A DNA stretch of 64,000 bases from contig UQGG01000012.1 of NCBI GenBank assembly GCA_900540475.1, positions 1-64,000 on the forward strand, given 5' to 3'. Under the pieces are notes generated by a model, which searched no databases, had not been told where the DNA came from, and saw only the letters and a program-made list of their open reading frames with translations. Shown one piece after another: positions 51,908-60,489 of this stretch. A program made the translations under genes and the position numbers. Each line of letters starts with the position of its first letter. Within the stretch, counting starts at the first letter, position 1. The stretch is from an uncultured Robinsoniella sp. Its GTDB lineage: Bacteria; Bacillota; Clostridia; Lachnospirales; Lachnospiraceae.

Positions 51908-53335
51908 TTACTCTTTATTTCGCCCCGATCTCCCATTGGATGTGCTTATTTGCTTCCCTAAATTCTTCATTTGCAAAATAACCAGCGTCAGGCAGATCAT
52001 AAATGTCAGCAGGTCTGCTATAGGACCTGACCACAATACGCCGTTTAACCCCATCGCCGAAGTCAGTACAACGGCAGAGAGTATTTTAAATACCAGCTGA
52101 TAAGACAGGGAAATTGCCGCTGCCTGAGCCGGTTTTCCAATCGCCTGGAAAAACACACCGGTGATTGTCTGAAATCCAAAGAAAATATACAGCAGAAAAT
52201 ACGTCTGGAAAAATTTTCTGGAAAATTCCAGATATAACTGGTTCTCTGTATTTCCAAATAAATGTATAATCGGCTCCGGACAAAATACAAATAATACGGT
52301 AGCTGCCACAGATGTTACGGTCCCAATCAGAATTGCCATGAAGTATGTCTTTTTTACACGTGTATAATTCTTTGCTCCGTAATTATAACCTGCAATTGGC
52401 TGCATTCCTATTCCAATCCCCAGCAGTATGGTAAATAAGATTTCCTGCACTTTCATGGAAATACCATATGCGGTAAGGGGAATCTCGCTGCCATATATCG
52501 TTGCTGCCCCATAATGCACAATTAAATTATTATTCACAACCATAACAAGTGAAAATGCCAGCTGGTCGATAAAGCTGGAAATACCAAGCCCGCAAATTTC
52601 ACGTACTGTCTCAAACCGCAGTTTTAAAATATCCTTCGTTATTTTAATGCACCTAAACTTCCTGAGATAGCATACGGATAAAATAAAGGAAACCATCTGC
52701 CCAATAAAGGTTGACCAGGCGGCACCTTTCATGCCCCATCCAAAGCCAAAAATGAATACCGGATCCAGACACCCGTTTACCAATGCCCCAATTATCATGG
52801 ATGCCATTGCATATTTCGGACTGCCATCTGCACGTATGACAGAATTTAAGGACGTGCTGATCATAATAAACGGCAGCCCCATAACTACGATATATCCGTA
52901 CTCTTTTGCATAAGGCATCAGCTTATCTGTTGCTCCCAGTACGCTGAGGATCGGTTCTAAAAACAACAGCCCCACAGCCATAGCCAGAAGACTGACCCCT
53001 GTAATCAGCAGAATTGCATTTCCCACCCCTTTCGCAGCATCTTCTTTATTTCCAGCTCCCAGCCGCAGGCTGAAATATGCCGCCGTGCCATCTCCTATGA
53101 GCAGCGACAGCGCCAGAGTCACCAGGGTTATGAGAAGAACCACATTTGCAGCTCCATTCCCCAGATAGCCAACTCCTCTGCCAATAAAGATCTGATCTAC
53201 GATATTGTACAGGGCATTTACCAGCATTGCCACCACACTGGGAATTGCAAATTTTGCAATTAGCATCCCAATGGACCCGGTACCCAATATATTTTCCTGT
53301 TGATTTGATTGTTTTTGATTTAATTGCTGTTCCAT
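51908..53335 (-). CDS. MATE family efflux transporter
   Basis: 475 residues, 12 predicted transmembrane helices in two homologous halves. The N-terminal half includes LIAKFAIPSVVAMLVNALYNIVDQIFIGRGVG, the classical MATE opening. The second half includes AFSLVMVVNNNLIVHYGAATIYG and GIGMQPIAGYNYGAKNYTRVK. It exports organic cations or drugs by Na+ or H+ antiport. The substrate is unknown. Start ATG follows GGAGGAAAAGATAG. A structured RNA with its own promoter and terminator lies upstream and may control it. Confidence 0.95.
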   Translation of the reverse strand: MEQQLNQKQSNQQENILGTGSIGMLIAKFAIPSVVAMLVNALYNIVDQIFIGRGVGYLGNGAANVVLLITLVTLALSLLIGDGTAAYFSLRLGAGNKEDAAKGVGNAILLITGVSLLAMAVGLLFLEPILSVLGATDKLMPYAKEYGYIVVMGLPFIMISTSLNSVIRADGSPKYAMASMIIGALVNGCLDPVFIFGFGWGMKGAAWSTFIGQMVSFILSVCYLRKFRCIKITKDILKLRFETVREICGLGISSFIDQLAFSLVMVVNNNLIVHYGAATIYGSEIPLTAYGISMKVQEILFTILLGIGIGMQPIAGYNYGAKNYTRVKKTYFMAILIGTVTSVAATVLFVFCPEPIIHLFGNTENQLYLEFSRKFFQTYFLLYIFFGFQTITGVFFQAIGKPAQAAAISLSYQLVFKILSAVVLTSAMGLNGVLWSGPIADLLTFMICLTLVILQMKNLGKQISTSNGRSGRNKE

Positions 53336-53397
53336 CTATCTTTTCCTCCAAAGCGGTGGCTGTTCTTATCCCCGCTGTTTTACTTTTTTATTTTGCC

Positions 53398-53705
53398 CAC
53401 AAAAAGAAGGCCGCCTGAGCCGCCTTCTGTCCGGGAACATTTTCCCAATACAAAAGGCTGCAGACAAAACATCGTCCACAGCCTATTGATATCTGCATCT
53501 GTCATCGGAAACGGGTACACAAAAAGAAGTATAGCTGCCTACACTTTTGTATACGTTCCGATGAAACAAAGTAAGTTATCTATGTTCCGGCTTTGCACAA
53601 CGTTTCATCGTTCTGTTTTGTCCAAAGCCCTCTCTTCTTCTCATTACATTGCTTAAAATGCACATCATAACTAATTTCCTTTTCCTGTTGATATAAAATC
53701 CTTAT
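53398..53705 (-). ncRNA. Unassigned structured RNA (~300 nt) with promoter and terminator
   Basis: A perfect promoter (53711-53739) and an intrinsic terminator (AGAAGGC/GCCTTCT at 53405-53428 followed by TTTTT) bound a gene-free transcript on the minus strand. Internal helices: GGCTTTG/CAAAGCC (53589-53595 with 53623-53629); CGATGAAAC/GTTTCATCG (53559-53567 with 53602-53610), whose second strand lies in the loop of the first helix, giving a pseudoknot or switch; an extended hairpin around 53503-53563 (CATCGGAAACG with CGTTCCGATG) that competes for CGATG; GGCTGTGGAC/GTCTGCAGCC (near 53456-53485); and GGGAA/TTCCC next to the terminator. It does not show the landmarks of tmRNA, RNase P, SRP RNA or T-box. 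It could be a leader controlling the MATE gene or a stand-alone sRNA. Confidence 0.6.
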
Positions 53706-53710
53706 CCATT

Positions 53711-53739
53711 ATTATAGGCAACGCCAAGTCTTCTGTCAA
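53711..53739 (-). promoter_or_regulatory. Consensus promoter of the structured RNA
   Basis: On the minus strand TTGACA (53734-53739), 17 nt, TATAAT (53711-53716), a perfect sigma-A consensus, right after the stop of the rRNA methyltransferase gene. Confidence 0.85.
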
Positions 53740-53756
53740 CATAAATACGCGCTTCC

Positions 53757-54959
53757 CTACTTTTCATCACAAACCTGAAAGATGTAAAATTTCAGATAAT
53801 AGGATTCCTGTGCCGCCCAGAGTATGGGATGGTCGGCTGCCTGTGTCCTGTATTCCACCTGGCGGAGCCTTTTATGTACATTCCCAGCTGCTTCCCGGAT
53901 GGTCTTGGCAAACAGTTCCGGATCCATAAAATGAGAACAGGAGCAGGTTGCCAGGTATCCTCCGTCTTTTACCAGCTTCATGCCCCGCAGATTGATCTCC
54001 CGATAGCCTTTCACCGCATTTTTGATAGAGTTTCTGGACTTTGTAAATGCAGGCGGATCCAGTATGACAACGTCAAACTTTTCACCATTTTTTTCAAGTT
54101 CCGGAAGAAGTTCAAATACATCCTGGCACAGGAAGCAGACACGTTCTTCCAGACCATTCAACACTGCATTCTGTTTCGCCTGGAGTACCGCAAGTTCAGA
54201 TGCGTCTACACCCAAAACTTCTTTTGCCCCTGCCGCTCCTGCATTTAAAGCAAAGGAACCGGTATGGGTAAAACAGTCCAGTACTTTTTTGTCCTTACAC
54301 AGCTTCTGGATTGCAAGGCGGTTATATTTTTGATCCAGGAAAAATCCGGTCTTTTGTCCATCCTCCACATCTACCATATATTTCACACCATTTTCTACAA
54401 TCTCCACCTTTGTATCAAATGGTTCGGAAAGAAACCCTTTTGTCCGCTCAAGTCCTTCCTGAAGACGTACCTTTGCATCGCTTCTCTCATAGATACCGCG
54501 TATTTTTATGCCATCCTCCTGCAGAACTTTCTTCAGCAAGTCCAGGATCTTCAATTTTAAACGGTCTATTCCAAGAGCCAGTGACTCAACCACAAGAACA
54601 TCTGCAAACTTATCTACCACCAGTCCCGGAAAGAAATCTGCCTCTCCAAAGATTACGCGGCAGCTGGAAGTATCCACCGTTGCCTTGCGGTATTCCCATG
54701 CGTCTCTCACGCGCATTTCCAAAAACGCATCATCAATCTGGGTATCTTTTTTTCTGGTCATCATTCGGATTGTAATTTTAGATCTGGTATTAATAAATCC
54801 TCGTCCGAGAAAATATCCGTCAAAGTCTTCCACACAGACGATATCTCCATTGATAAAATCTCCTTCAATCCGGTCAATTTCATTGTCAAAGATCCACATC
54901 CCGCCAGATTTCAGCAGGCGGCCTTCGCCTTTTTTTATTCTCACAACTGTCTGTTCCAT
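53757..54959 (-). CDS. Class I SAM-dependent rRNA methyltransferase, RlmI-like
   Basis: 400 residues. An N-terminal PUA domain (~1-80: KKGEGRLLKSGGMWIFDNEI) for RNA binding, a linker domain, and a C-terminal Rossmann methyltransferase (VLDCFTHTGSFALNAGAAGA for AdoMet; VILDPPAFTKS; CSCSHFM with catalytic cysteines). This matches the RlmI family, which makes 5-methylcytosine in 23S rRNA (C1962 in E. coli). Conserved target use in this organism is inferred. Start ATG lies behind a weak GAGAGGAACAACAAT site. Confidence 0.92.
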   Translation of the reverse strand: MEQTVVRIKKGEGRLLKSGGMWIFDNEIDRIEGDFINGDIVCVEDFDGYFLGRGFINTRSKITIRMMTRKKDTQIDDAFLEMRVRDAWEYRKATVDTSSCRVIFGEADFFPGLVVDKFADVLVVESLALGIDRLKLKILDLLKKVLQEDGIKIRGIYERSDAKVRLQEGLERTKGFLSEPFDTKVEIVENGVKYMVDVEDGQKTGFFLDQKYNRLAIQKLCKDKKVLDCFTHTGSFALNAGAAGAKEVLGVDASELAVLQAKQNAVLNGLEERVCFLCQDVFELLPELEKNGEKFDVVILDPPAFTKSRNSIKNAVKGYREINLRGMKLVKDGGYLATCSCSHFMDPELFAKTIREAAGNVHKRLRQVEYRTQAADHPILWAAQESYYLKFYIFQVCDEK

Positions 54960-55145
54960 ATTGTTGTTCCTCTCTATCTACTGTAAAATTTAACTCCCGG
55001 CTATAAACAGCCCCGGGAAGTCAGAAGCAAGTTATTAAACATACCCTTGTGTTATTATATTTCATTTGGAGCAGCATGTAAACATAATTCCATTGCCATT
55101 CCTAAACAGACAGCTGAATATCAATCTGCTGGGTAATTCAATCAC

Positions 55146-55191
55146 AAAAGAACAGGGGGCAGACAATATTCGTTCTGCTCCCTGTTCTTTT
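55146..55191. terminator. Intrinsic terminator after the GH13 gene
   Basis: AAAAGAACAGGG pairs with CCCTGTTCTTTT, and the stem continues inward through GCAGA/TCTGC around a 10-nt loop. U runs follow on both strands. It ends the sugar operon that begins at the binding protein. The rest of 54960-55145 holds nothing I can support. Confidence 0.9.
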
Positions 55192-55199
55192 CAAATCGT

Positions 55200-56885
55200 C
55201 TATTCACCGTTATTCTCGCAATGCAGTGCCAGTGCCTCATACGCCCTTAATAAAATCTGGTTTCCTTCTGTGCGCATATCTCCATAATTGCTGAAAATCT
55301 TTTCCCAGCAGCCGCTGCTATCCAGTACCATCTTCGTTTCTTTGTTCTGGTAATTATGGATTGCTAAAATCTCTCCTTCAGCTGCAACTCTTCTATAGGC
55401 AATTAAATTCTGGTCTTTGGTATCTTCCGGAAGAAAGGTCCCTTCCGTGAGAATATTTTTATATTTCCCGGATTTTCTAAGCTGTATTAGCTTCTTATAA
55501 AAGTTCAGCACTGAATCTTCATTTTTTAACTCACAAGCCACGTTTATTTCCGGATAATTTTTATTTACTTTCAGCCAGGTACTGTCTGCGCCTGAGAAGC
55601 CGGCATTCTTCTCATCGTTCCACTGCATGGGGGTTCTGCTGTTGTCACGGCTTCTTCTGCCTGCCAGTTCAAACGCCTGCTCCGGTGACATTCCCGAATT
55701 CACAGCCCGCTGGTACTGATCTTTTGTCGCCGGGTCATTATAATCATCCATGCTGTCCATACGGATATTACTCATGCCGATTTCCTGCCCCTGGTAAATA
55801 AAGGGTGTTCCGCGAAGCAGCATGAAAAGAGATGCCAGCATGGTTGTACTGTATTTATTGATATCTCCCTCTGGCAGATATTTATTAAGAGAACGGGGCT
55901 GGTCGTGATTCTCCAGGTACAGCGCTCCCCACCCGCGTTTCTGTGTTTCCAGCTGGCTGTGGAAAATGTTTTGTTTTAAATCCTGCAGAGTCCAGTTGGT
56001 TGGTTTATACCACTCACCTGTCTGGGGGATATCAATATCCGCATAACTGAAATCAAATACCATGGAGAAGAACCCGTTCTCTCCAATAAACTGATCCAGC
56101 AGTTCTTCCGGAACATTTGCCTCCGCTACGGTCATACTGTTGTGGGGCTGAAACGTCCTTTCTTTTAATTCTGATAAAAATACTTCTATTCCAGGCTGGT
56201 TTGCAATCCCTTTACCAACAAAACACATGCCGTCTTCACCGTCAGGTTCAAACGTAACGGCTTCAAAATTCTTCTTTATATTGGAGATGGCATCAATCCG
56301 GAATCCCCCAAGGCCTTTATCCAGCCAGTAATTAATCATTTTGTATATTTCTTCCCGCAGTTTGGGATTCTCCCAGTTCAGGTCCGGCTGCTTTTTGCTG
56401 AATGCATGTAAATAGTAACGGTTATCGCCTGCTTTTTCCCACGCCGATCCCCCAAAATGGGACCGCCAGTTATTCGGAGGCCCGCCGTCTACCCCTTCTT
56501 TAAAAATGTAATAGTCCGCATATTCACTCCCCGGATCCTTCAATGCTTCCCGGAACCAGACATGTTCATCGGATGTGTGGTTTACCACCAGATCCATTAA
56601 TATCCGGATGCCTCTTTTTCCTGCCTCCCCAATCAGCCGGTCCAGATCCTCATCCGTACCGAAGCTTTCATCTACGTGATAATAGTCAGAGATGTCATAG
56701 CCATTGTCATCCATTGGAGACTGATACACCGGGCAGATCCACAGAACATCAATCCCCAGATCCTGCAGGTAATCCAGTCTCTCTATAATCCCCTGTATAT
56801 CCCCGATTCCATCCTCATTGGAATCCTGAAAGCTTTTCGGATAACACTGGTATACAACTGCATTTTTCCACCACTTCATTTCCAT
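55200..56885 (-). CDS. Alpha-glucosidase, GH13 (oligo-1,6-glucosidase-like)
   Basis: 561 residues, cytoplasmic. TIM-barrel with the GH13 signatures: DLVVNHTSDEH (region I), GFRIDAISNI with nucleophile Asp (II), VAEANV with acid/base Glu (III), and LENHDQPRS with transition-state Asp (IV). PVYQSPMDDNGYDISDYY marks the oligo-1,6-/alpha-glucosidase subfamily (GH13_31-like). It hydrolyses imported alpha-glucosides such as isomaltose or sucrose isomers; exact substrate uncertain. Start ATG at 56885 lies 4 nt after the permease stop, its ribosome binding site AAAGGG lying inside the permease's last codons. Confidence 0.93.
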   Translation of the reverse strand: MEMKWWKNAVVYQCYPKSFQDSNEDGIGDIQGIIERLDYLQDLGIDVLWICPVYQSPMDDNGYDISDYYHVDESFGTDEDLDRLIGEAGKRGIRILMDLVVNHTSDEHVWFREALKDPGSEYADYYIFKEGVDGGPPNNWRSHFGGSAWEKAGDNRYYLHAFSKKQPDLNWENPKLREEIYKMINYWLDKGLGGFRIDAISNIKKNFEAVTFEPDGEDGMCFVGKGIANQPGIEVFLSELKERTFQPHNSMTVAEANVPEELLDQFIGENGFFSMVFDFSYADIDIPQTGEWYKPTNWTLQDLKQNIFHSQLETQKRGWGALYLENHDQPRSLNKYLPEGDINKYSTTMLASLFMLLRGTPFIYQGQEIGMSNIRMDSMDDYNDPATKDQYQRAVNSGMSPEQAFELAGRRSRDNSRTPMQWNDEKNAGFSGADSTWLKVNKNYPEINVACELKNEDSVLNFYKKLIQLRKSGKYKNILTEGTFLPEDTKDQNLIAYRRVAAEGEILAIHNYQNKETKMVLDSSGCWEKIFSNYGDMRTEGNQILLRAYEALALHCENNGE

Positions 56886-56889
56886 TCTA

Positions 56890-57720
56890 TCAGCCCTTTA
56901 CTGCCCCATCGGCAATCCCTTTCATAATATATTTCTGTAAAAACAGATACACGATAATAATTGGAATAATCGTAACCAGAACTGCCGGGAAAATCAATTC
57001 CCAGGAATTACTGTATTGTCCCGATACCATCTTGGCAAAATAAAGCTCCAGGGTAAGGGTCTTATACTGGGAATTTCCGATTGTCAAAAATGGCAGCAGA
57101 TAATCATTCCAGATCCAGATTCCATTTAAAATGATTACCGTAACCGTTGTGGATTTCAGCATGGGAAATACCACCTTGAAAAACATCTGAAAAATAGAGG
57201 CTCCATCTATGGCTGCGGCTTCTTCCAAAGACTGCGGCACGCTTTTTAAAAATCCATGATATAAGAAAATCGACATACTAAGCCCAAATCCGCAATACAT
57301 TAAAATCAATCCAGCCAGGTTACGAAGCTGCAGCATATCGAATACACTGAGCAGGGGATACATTACCGATTGAAACGGAATCAGCATTGCAGCCGTGAAC
57401 AGTAAAAACGCTGCCTGGGACCATTTCGTTTTATTTCTCACCATCATCCATGCCGCCAGGGAAGATACAATAACCAGAACAAATACAGAAACACCGGTAA
57501 TAAACAAAGTGATTCCGAATCCCTGGACAAAATGAATCTGACTCAGAGCACTTTTTATATAATCCAAAGTCCACACTGCTGGCAGTGCCATGGGGGAATC
57601 AACGATTTCAGCCTGGCTCTTAAAGGAGTTCAGAATCAGAAACGCAATGGGAAATAACGTATATAATGCCATAATAACCAGTAAAATACGAACAAGAACT
57701 GCTCCTGCTTTTCTTTTCAT
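56890..57720 (-). CDS. Carbohydrate ABC transporter permease, MalG type (second system)
   Basis: 276 residues, six transmembrane helices, EAA loop EEAAAIDGASIFQMFFKVVF, C terminus MKGIADGAVKG. Inner-membrane half of a CUT1 sugar importer. Its ATG overlaps the stop of the MalF-type gene by one base (TAATG), as in the first locus. No ATPase is encoded, so a shared ATPase must serve it. It is coupled to the GH13 gene 4 nt downstream. Confidence 0.93.
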   Translation of the reverse strand: MKRKAGAVLVRILLVIMALYTLFPIAFLILNSFKSQAEIVDSPMALPAVWTLDYIKSALSQIHFVQGFGITLFITGVSVFVLVIVSSLAAWMMVRNKTKWSQAAFLLFTAAMLIPFQSVMYPLLSVFDMLQLRNLAGLILMYCGFGLSMSIFLYHGFLKSVPQSLEEAAAIDGASIFQMFFKVVFPMLKSTTVTVIILNGIWIWNDYLLPFLTIGNSQYKTLTLELYFAKMVSGQYSNSWELIFPAVLVTIIPIIIVYLFLQKYIMKGIADGAVKG

Positions 57721-58616
57721 TACATTTCTACCTCCTTCTTCTTCGTATAGGACACCTGTATTAAGCCTACAATTGCAATTAAGATAAAGAATATGACTGC
57801 CTGTGCCTGGGCAAGACCGTAATCCGGCGGTCTGGTATCTTTTGTCGTCCTTAAGATCTGTAACGCCAGAAGCCTGGTATTAAAGTTTCCATCTGTAAGC
57901 GCTACGTTCTGATCCAGCAGTTTGAAGCAGTTGGATAAGGTTAAAAATAAAACGATGGTAAAGGACGGCATCAGCATGGGCAATGTAATTTTTCTGAATT
58001 TGGTAAAGGCGCCTGCTCCATCGATGGAAGCTGCCTCATACAAATCACTGGAAATATTATTGATTCCGGCTACAAAAATCAGCATCATATAACCTGCCAT
58101 CTGCCACACCACCATAATCACCAGGGCAACCAGGGTTTTGGTGGAATCCTGAGTCATATTTGTCAAAAACGGGATATGGAAAAGCCCCTCTTCCCCAAAT
58201 AACATTTTAGAATATACAATCTGAAAGATGAACTGCCAGATAAAGCCAAGTGCAAGGCCTCCAAGAAGGTTCGGCATAAAAAAGATGGTACGGTAAACGC
58301 CGCTGCCTTTTCTTAAGACACTGATCATCATTGCCATTACAAGACCAGCCACACTTACGGCTATTACAGCCATAAGGGTGAATTTTAATGTATAGAGCAA
58401 CGCGTCCAAAAACTGGCTGTTCTGAAATACTTTTATATAATTACGCAGCCCTACAAACGATTCAAAAGCATTTGCACCGCCATGGAAATAGGTTCCCCTC
58501 CATGCAGAAAATGAATAGAATACACCTATGATAAAAGGTATTATGATAACTCCAACGAACAGTATCACTGCCGGCAGCAGCAACGGCTTAAACCATTTCT
58601 TATAATATTTTTCCAT
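57720..58616 (-). CDS. Carbohydrate ABC transporter permease, MalF type (second system)
   Basis: 298 residues with six membrane helices (first: LLLPAVILFVGVIIIPFIIGVFY) and the EAA motif YEAASIDGAGAFTKFRKIT. Partner of the MalG-type permease. Start ATG follows GGGGAGGAAGATTGAG and lies one base after the binding protein stop, so translation is coupled. The two permeases form the channel for the sugar bound by the upstream lipoprotein. Confidence 0.93.
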   Translation of the reverse strand: MEKYYKKWFKPLLLPAVILFVGVIIIPFIIGVFYSFSAWRGTYFHGGANAFESFVGLRNYIKVFQNSQFLDALLYTLKFTLMAVIAVSVAGLVMAMMISVLRKGSGVYRTIFFMPNLLGGLALGFIWQFIFQIVYSKMLFGEEGLFHIPFLTNMTQDSTKTLVALVIMVVWQMAGYMMLIFVAGINNISSDLYEAASIDGAGAFTKFRKITLPMLMPSFTIVLFLTLSNCFKLLDQNVALTDGNFNTRLLALQILRTTKDTRPPDYGLAQAQAVIFFILIAIVGLIQVSYTKKKEVEM

Positions 58617-58617
58617 C

Positions 58618-60087
58618 TCAATCTTCCTCCCCTAATTTTCTTAAGGCTTTCCATTGGCTGATGCATTCATCGGCTATCTTTTCATAGGCATCCGCTTCCC
58701 AGTCTTCCTTGATAAAGTACTGTTCCATCAAAATTTTGCCATATACTTCCTGCCCCCAGGTGGGCGGCGCTCCGTTGAATGGATTTGACAACACATTTCC
58801 CTCTCTCAGGTATCCGATCAGTGCGTTATTTAAAGGATTTTCAAATTCTACGGATGCATCTGCAGTAAACGGTATAAAAGCAAAGTCATTGATAATAAAG
58901 TCCTGTCCTTCTTTTGATGTATTCAGCCAGTATAGGAATTGCTCCGCTTTTTCCTGCTCTTCGGGTTCTGCTTTTTTGTTAATTGCATAGTAGCTTGGAA
59001 CAAATTCCGGTACGGAACGGTTAAACTTCTCTACCGTCATTCCGGACACCTTAATATCTTCCTGTGTAAACGGCATTTTGACTGGCAGCATGGTAATCGT
59101 TTTCACGATCTCCTGATTTATTTTTTCAATATTACTGTATACCCAGTTTCCCTGTTTGATAAAGATGGATTTGTGATCCGCAAAGATCTGAATTGCCTGG
59201 TCATATCCGCTGGTTGTGGAATTGATAAAGTCAGGGCTTCGCTTCAATGCCCCTTTTGCTCCCGCCGCATGGCTTGTCATCAGATCTTCCACCTGAATGG
59301 ACTTTTCCAGAGGGGATTTTAATTCATCCACCTGCTCATCCGTAGCATTCTGGGCAGCGGATAAGCTGTCCAGAACTGCATTCAATGCAAAATTGCTCAT
59401 GTGATCACCGTAAGTCCATTTCTCTGCACCGGCAACTGCAAACACTCCATTAAGCTGACTGGAAATTTCGTTTTTTTCCGGCTGGAAGGTATATGCATTG
59501 CCGCTTAATTGAACGGTTCCCGCGGTACCATTTTGTATGTAATCATCCGCAGCAATTACCAGGGCTTCAAATTCATCGTAAGTGGCTGTCTTAAAATCTT
59601 CCAGCCATTTCTCTGTGTTTTCTTCCCCGAATAAAGCATCCACCATCTTGGTATCTATGATATATCCATAACCTTCCACATTATAAGGTATTCCATAGTT
59701 GGTCCCATTTCCAGAAGACAGCCGCATCCCCTGGGGAATGCTTTCTGCAAGCTCACGCATTTCCGGAGTCGATGCTTCCCGCAGATCCTTTAAAAATCCT
59801 CCCTCTTCCCATTCCGGCACAGTTTCTGCATTTACCGAATAGATCGCCGGTTTGTTATTGGAATTCATATCCGCTCTTAAAAGGTCTATACCATCCGTGG
59901 TACCAATCGAAAAGACTTTAATTTTCTGGCCCGTCTCATCTCCATAGGCCTTGCATACTTTTTCAAGTGCATCTGCATTTTCACTTTTCACATTAAAAAT
60001 GTAAAAATCATAATCTTTCCCGCCGCATCCGGTAAGCAGTCCCATGCATAATAACAACGTGGCTCCCAATAAAAATTTTCTTTTCAT
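58618..60087 (-). CDS. Extracellular sugar-binding lipoprotein (second system)
   Basis: 489 residues. Lipoprotein signal with lipobox LTGC (KFLLGATLLLCMGLLTGCGG), then a family 1 binding-protein fold (FYIFNVKSENADALEKV; LRADMNSNNKPAIYSVN; KQGNWVYSNIEKIN; YAINKKAEPEEQEKAEQFLYWL). It captures the substrate outside the cell for the two permeases downstream. The open frame extends to 60117, but AAGGAGAAGGAC sits before the ATG at 60087. Two LacI-type operators lie upstream, one beside the promoter and one 24 nt before this start. Confidence 0.92.
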   Translation of the reverse strand: MKRKFLLGATLLLCMGLLTGCGGKDYDFYIFNVKSENADALEKVCKAYGDETGQKIKVFSIGTTDGIDLLRADMNSNNKPAIYSVNAETVPEWEEGGFLKDLREASTPEMRELAESIPQGMRLSSGNGTNYGIPYNVEGYGYIIDTKMVDALFGEENTEKWLEDFKTATYDEFEALVIAADDYIQNGTAGTVQLSGNAYTFQPEKNEISSQLNGVFAVAGAEKWTYGDHMSNFALNAVLDSLSAAQNATDEQVDELKSPLEKSIQVEDLMTSHAAGAKGALKRSPDFINSTTSGYDQAIQIFADHKSIFIKQGNWVYSNIEKINQEIVKTITMLPVKMPFTQEDIKVSGMTVEKFNRSVPEFVPSYYAINKKAEPEEQEKAEQFLYWLNTSKEGQDFIINDFAFIPFTADASVEFENPLNNALIGYLREGNVLSNPFNGAPPTWGQEVYGKILMEQYFIKEDWEADAYEKIADECISQWKALRKLGEED

Positions 60088-60110
60088 GTCCTTCTCCTTT
60101 TCTTCTGGGT

Positions 60111-60122
60111 GAAACATGTTTC
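60111..60122. promoter_or_regulatory. LacI-family operator O2
   Basis: Perfect palindrome GAAACATGTTTC, 24 nt upstream of the binding protein start. Identical to the site at 60265-60276. Confidence 0.8.
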
Positions 60123-60264
60123 ATGATTGTTATAAAAATATGCTATGGATGATTTTCGTTCGCCATAACATATTTTAATTCGCATTTCATCATTTCATGT
60201 AATGAAATATACTGTAATTCATTTCTACTTTTTTTACTTCTTTATTTAGCTTTTCCGAAGTAAT

Positions 60265-60316
60265 GAAACATGTTTCTTATGTATTTCATACTACACTCAT
60301 TTTAGAGCGCTGTCAA
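60265..60316 (-). promoter_or_regulatory. Sugar operon promoter with LacI-family operator O1
   Basis: On the minus strand TTGACA (60311-60316), 17 nt, TAGTAT (60288-60293). The palindrome GAAACATGTTTC (60265-60276) lies at about +5 to +16. An additional everted pair TTTCATGTAATGAAA (60193-60207) lies between O1 and O2. A long leader of about 190 nt precedes the start. Confidence 0.82.
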
Positions 60317-60408
60317 TATATTTAGGTGGATTCCTTCTGTTTCATCGTTATACACAAAATCATTGTATCCGTTTTAGTACATTTGACTGAATTACCCTCA
60401 TACCCTCA

Positions 60409-60467
60409 CGTACCACACAAGTACGGATCACATACGTTCAAGTATGATACCACACAGCTCAAAGTGG
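60409..60467. repeat. Three consecutive small hairpins of about 20 nt each
   Basis: CGTAC-7-GTACG (60409-60425), CATAC-6-GTATG (60431-60446) and CCAC-10-GTGG (60450-60467) follow one another in the gene-free stretch before the sugar operon promoter. The sequence has a CACA-rich, degenerate 20-22-nt periodicity. Confidence 0.45.
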
Positions 60468-60489
60468 CTCCCACACAATGATTTTGTAC

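Noticed and set aside
53398..53705. Assignment of the structured RNA to tmRNA, RNase P, SRP RNA or T-box
   Set aside because: None of their conserved landmarks (tRNA-like CCA end, GAGGAAAGUCC, SRP GGAA loop helix, T-box AGGGUGGNACCGCG) can be found.
60409..60467. CRISPR array
   Set aside because: Units are too short and degenerate, with no constant repeat and no spacers; no cas genes in the window.
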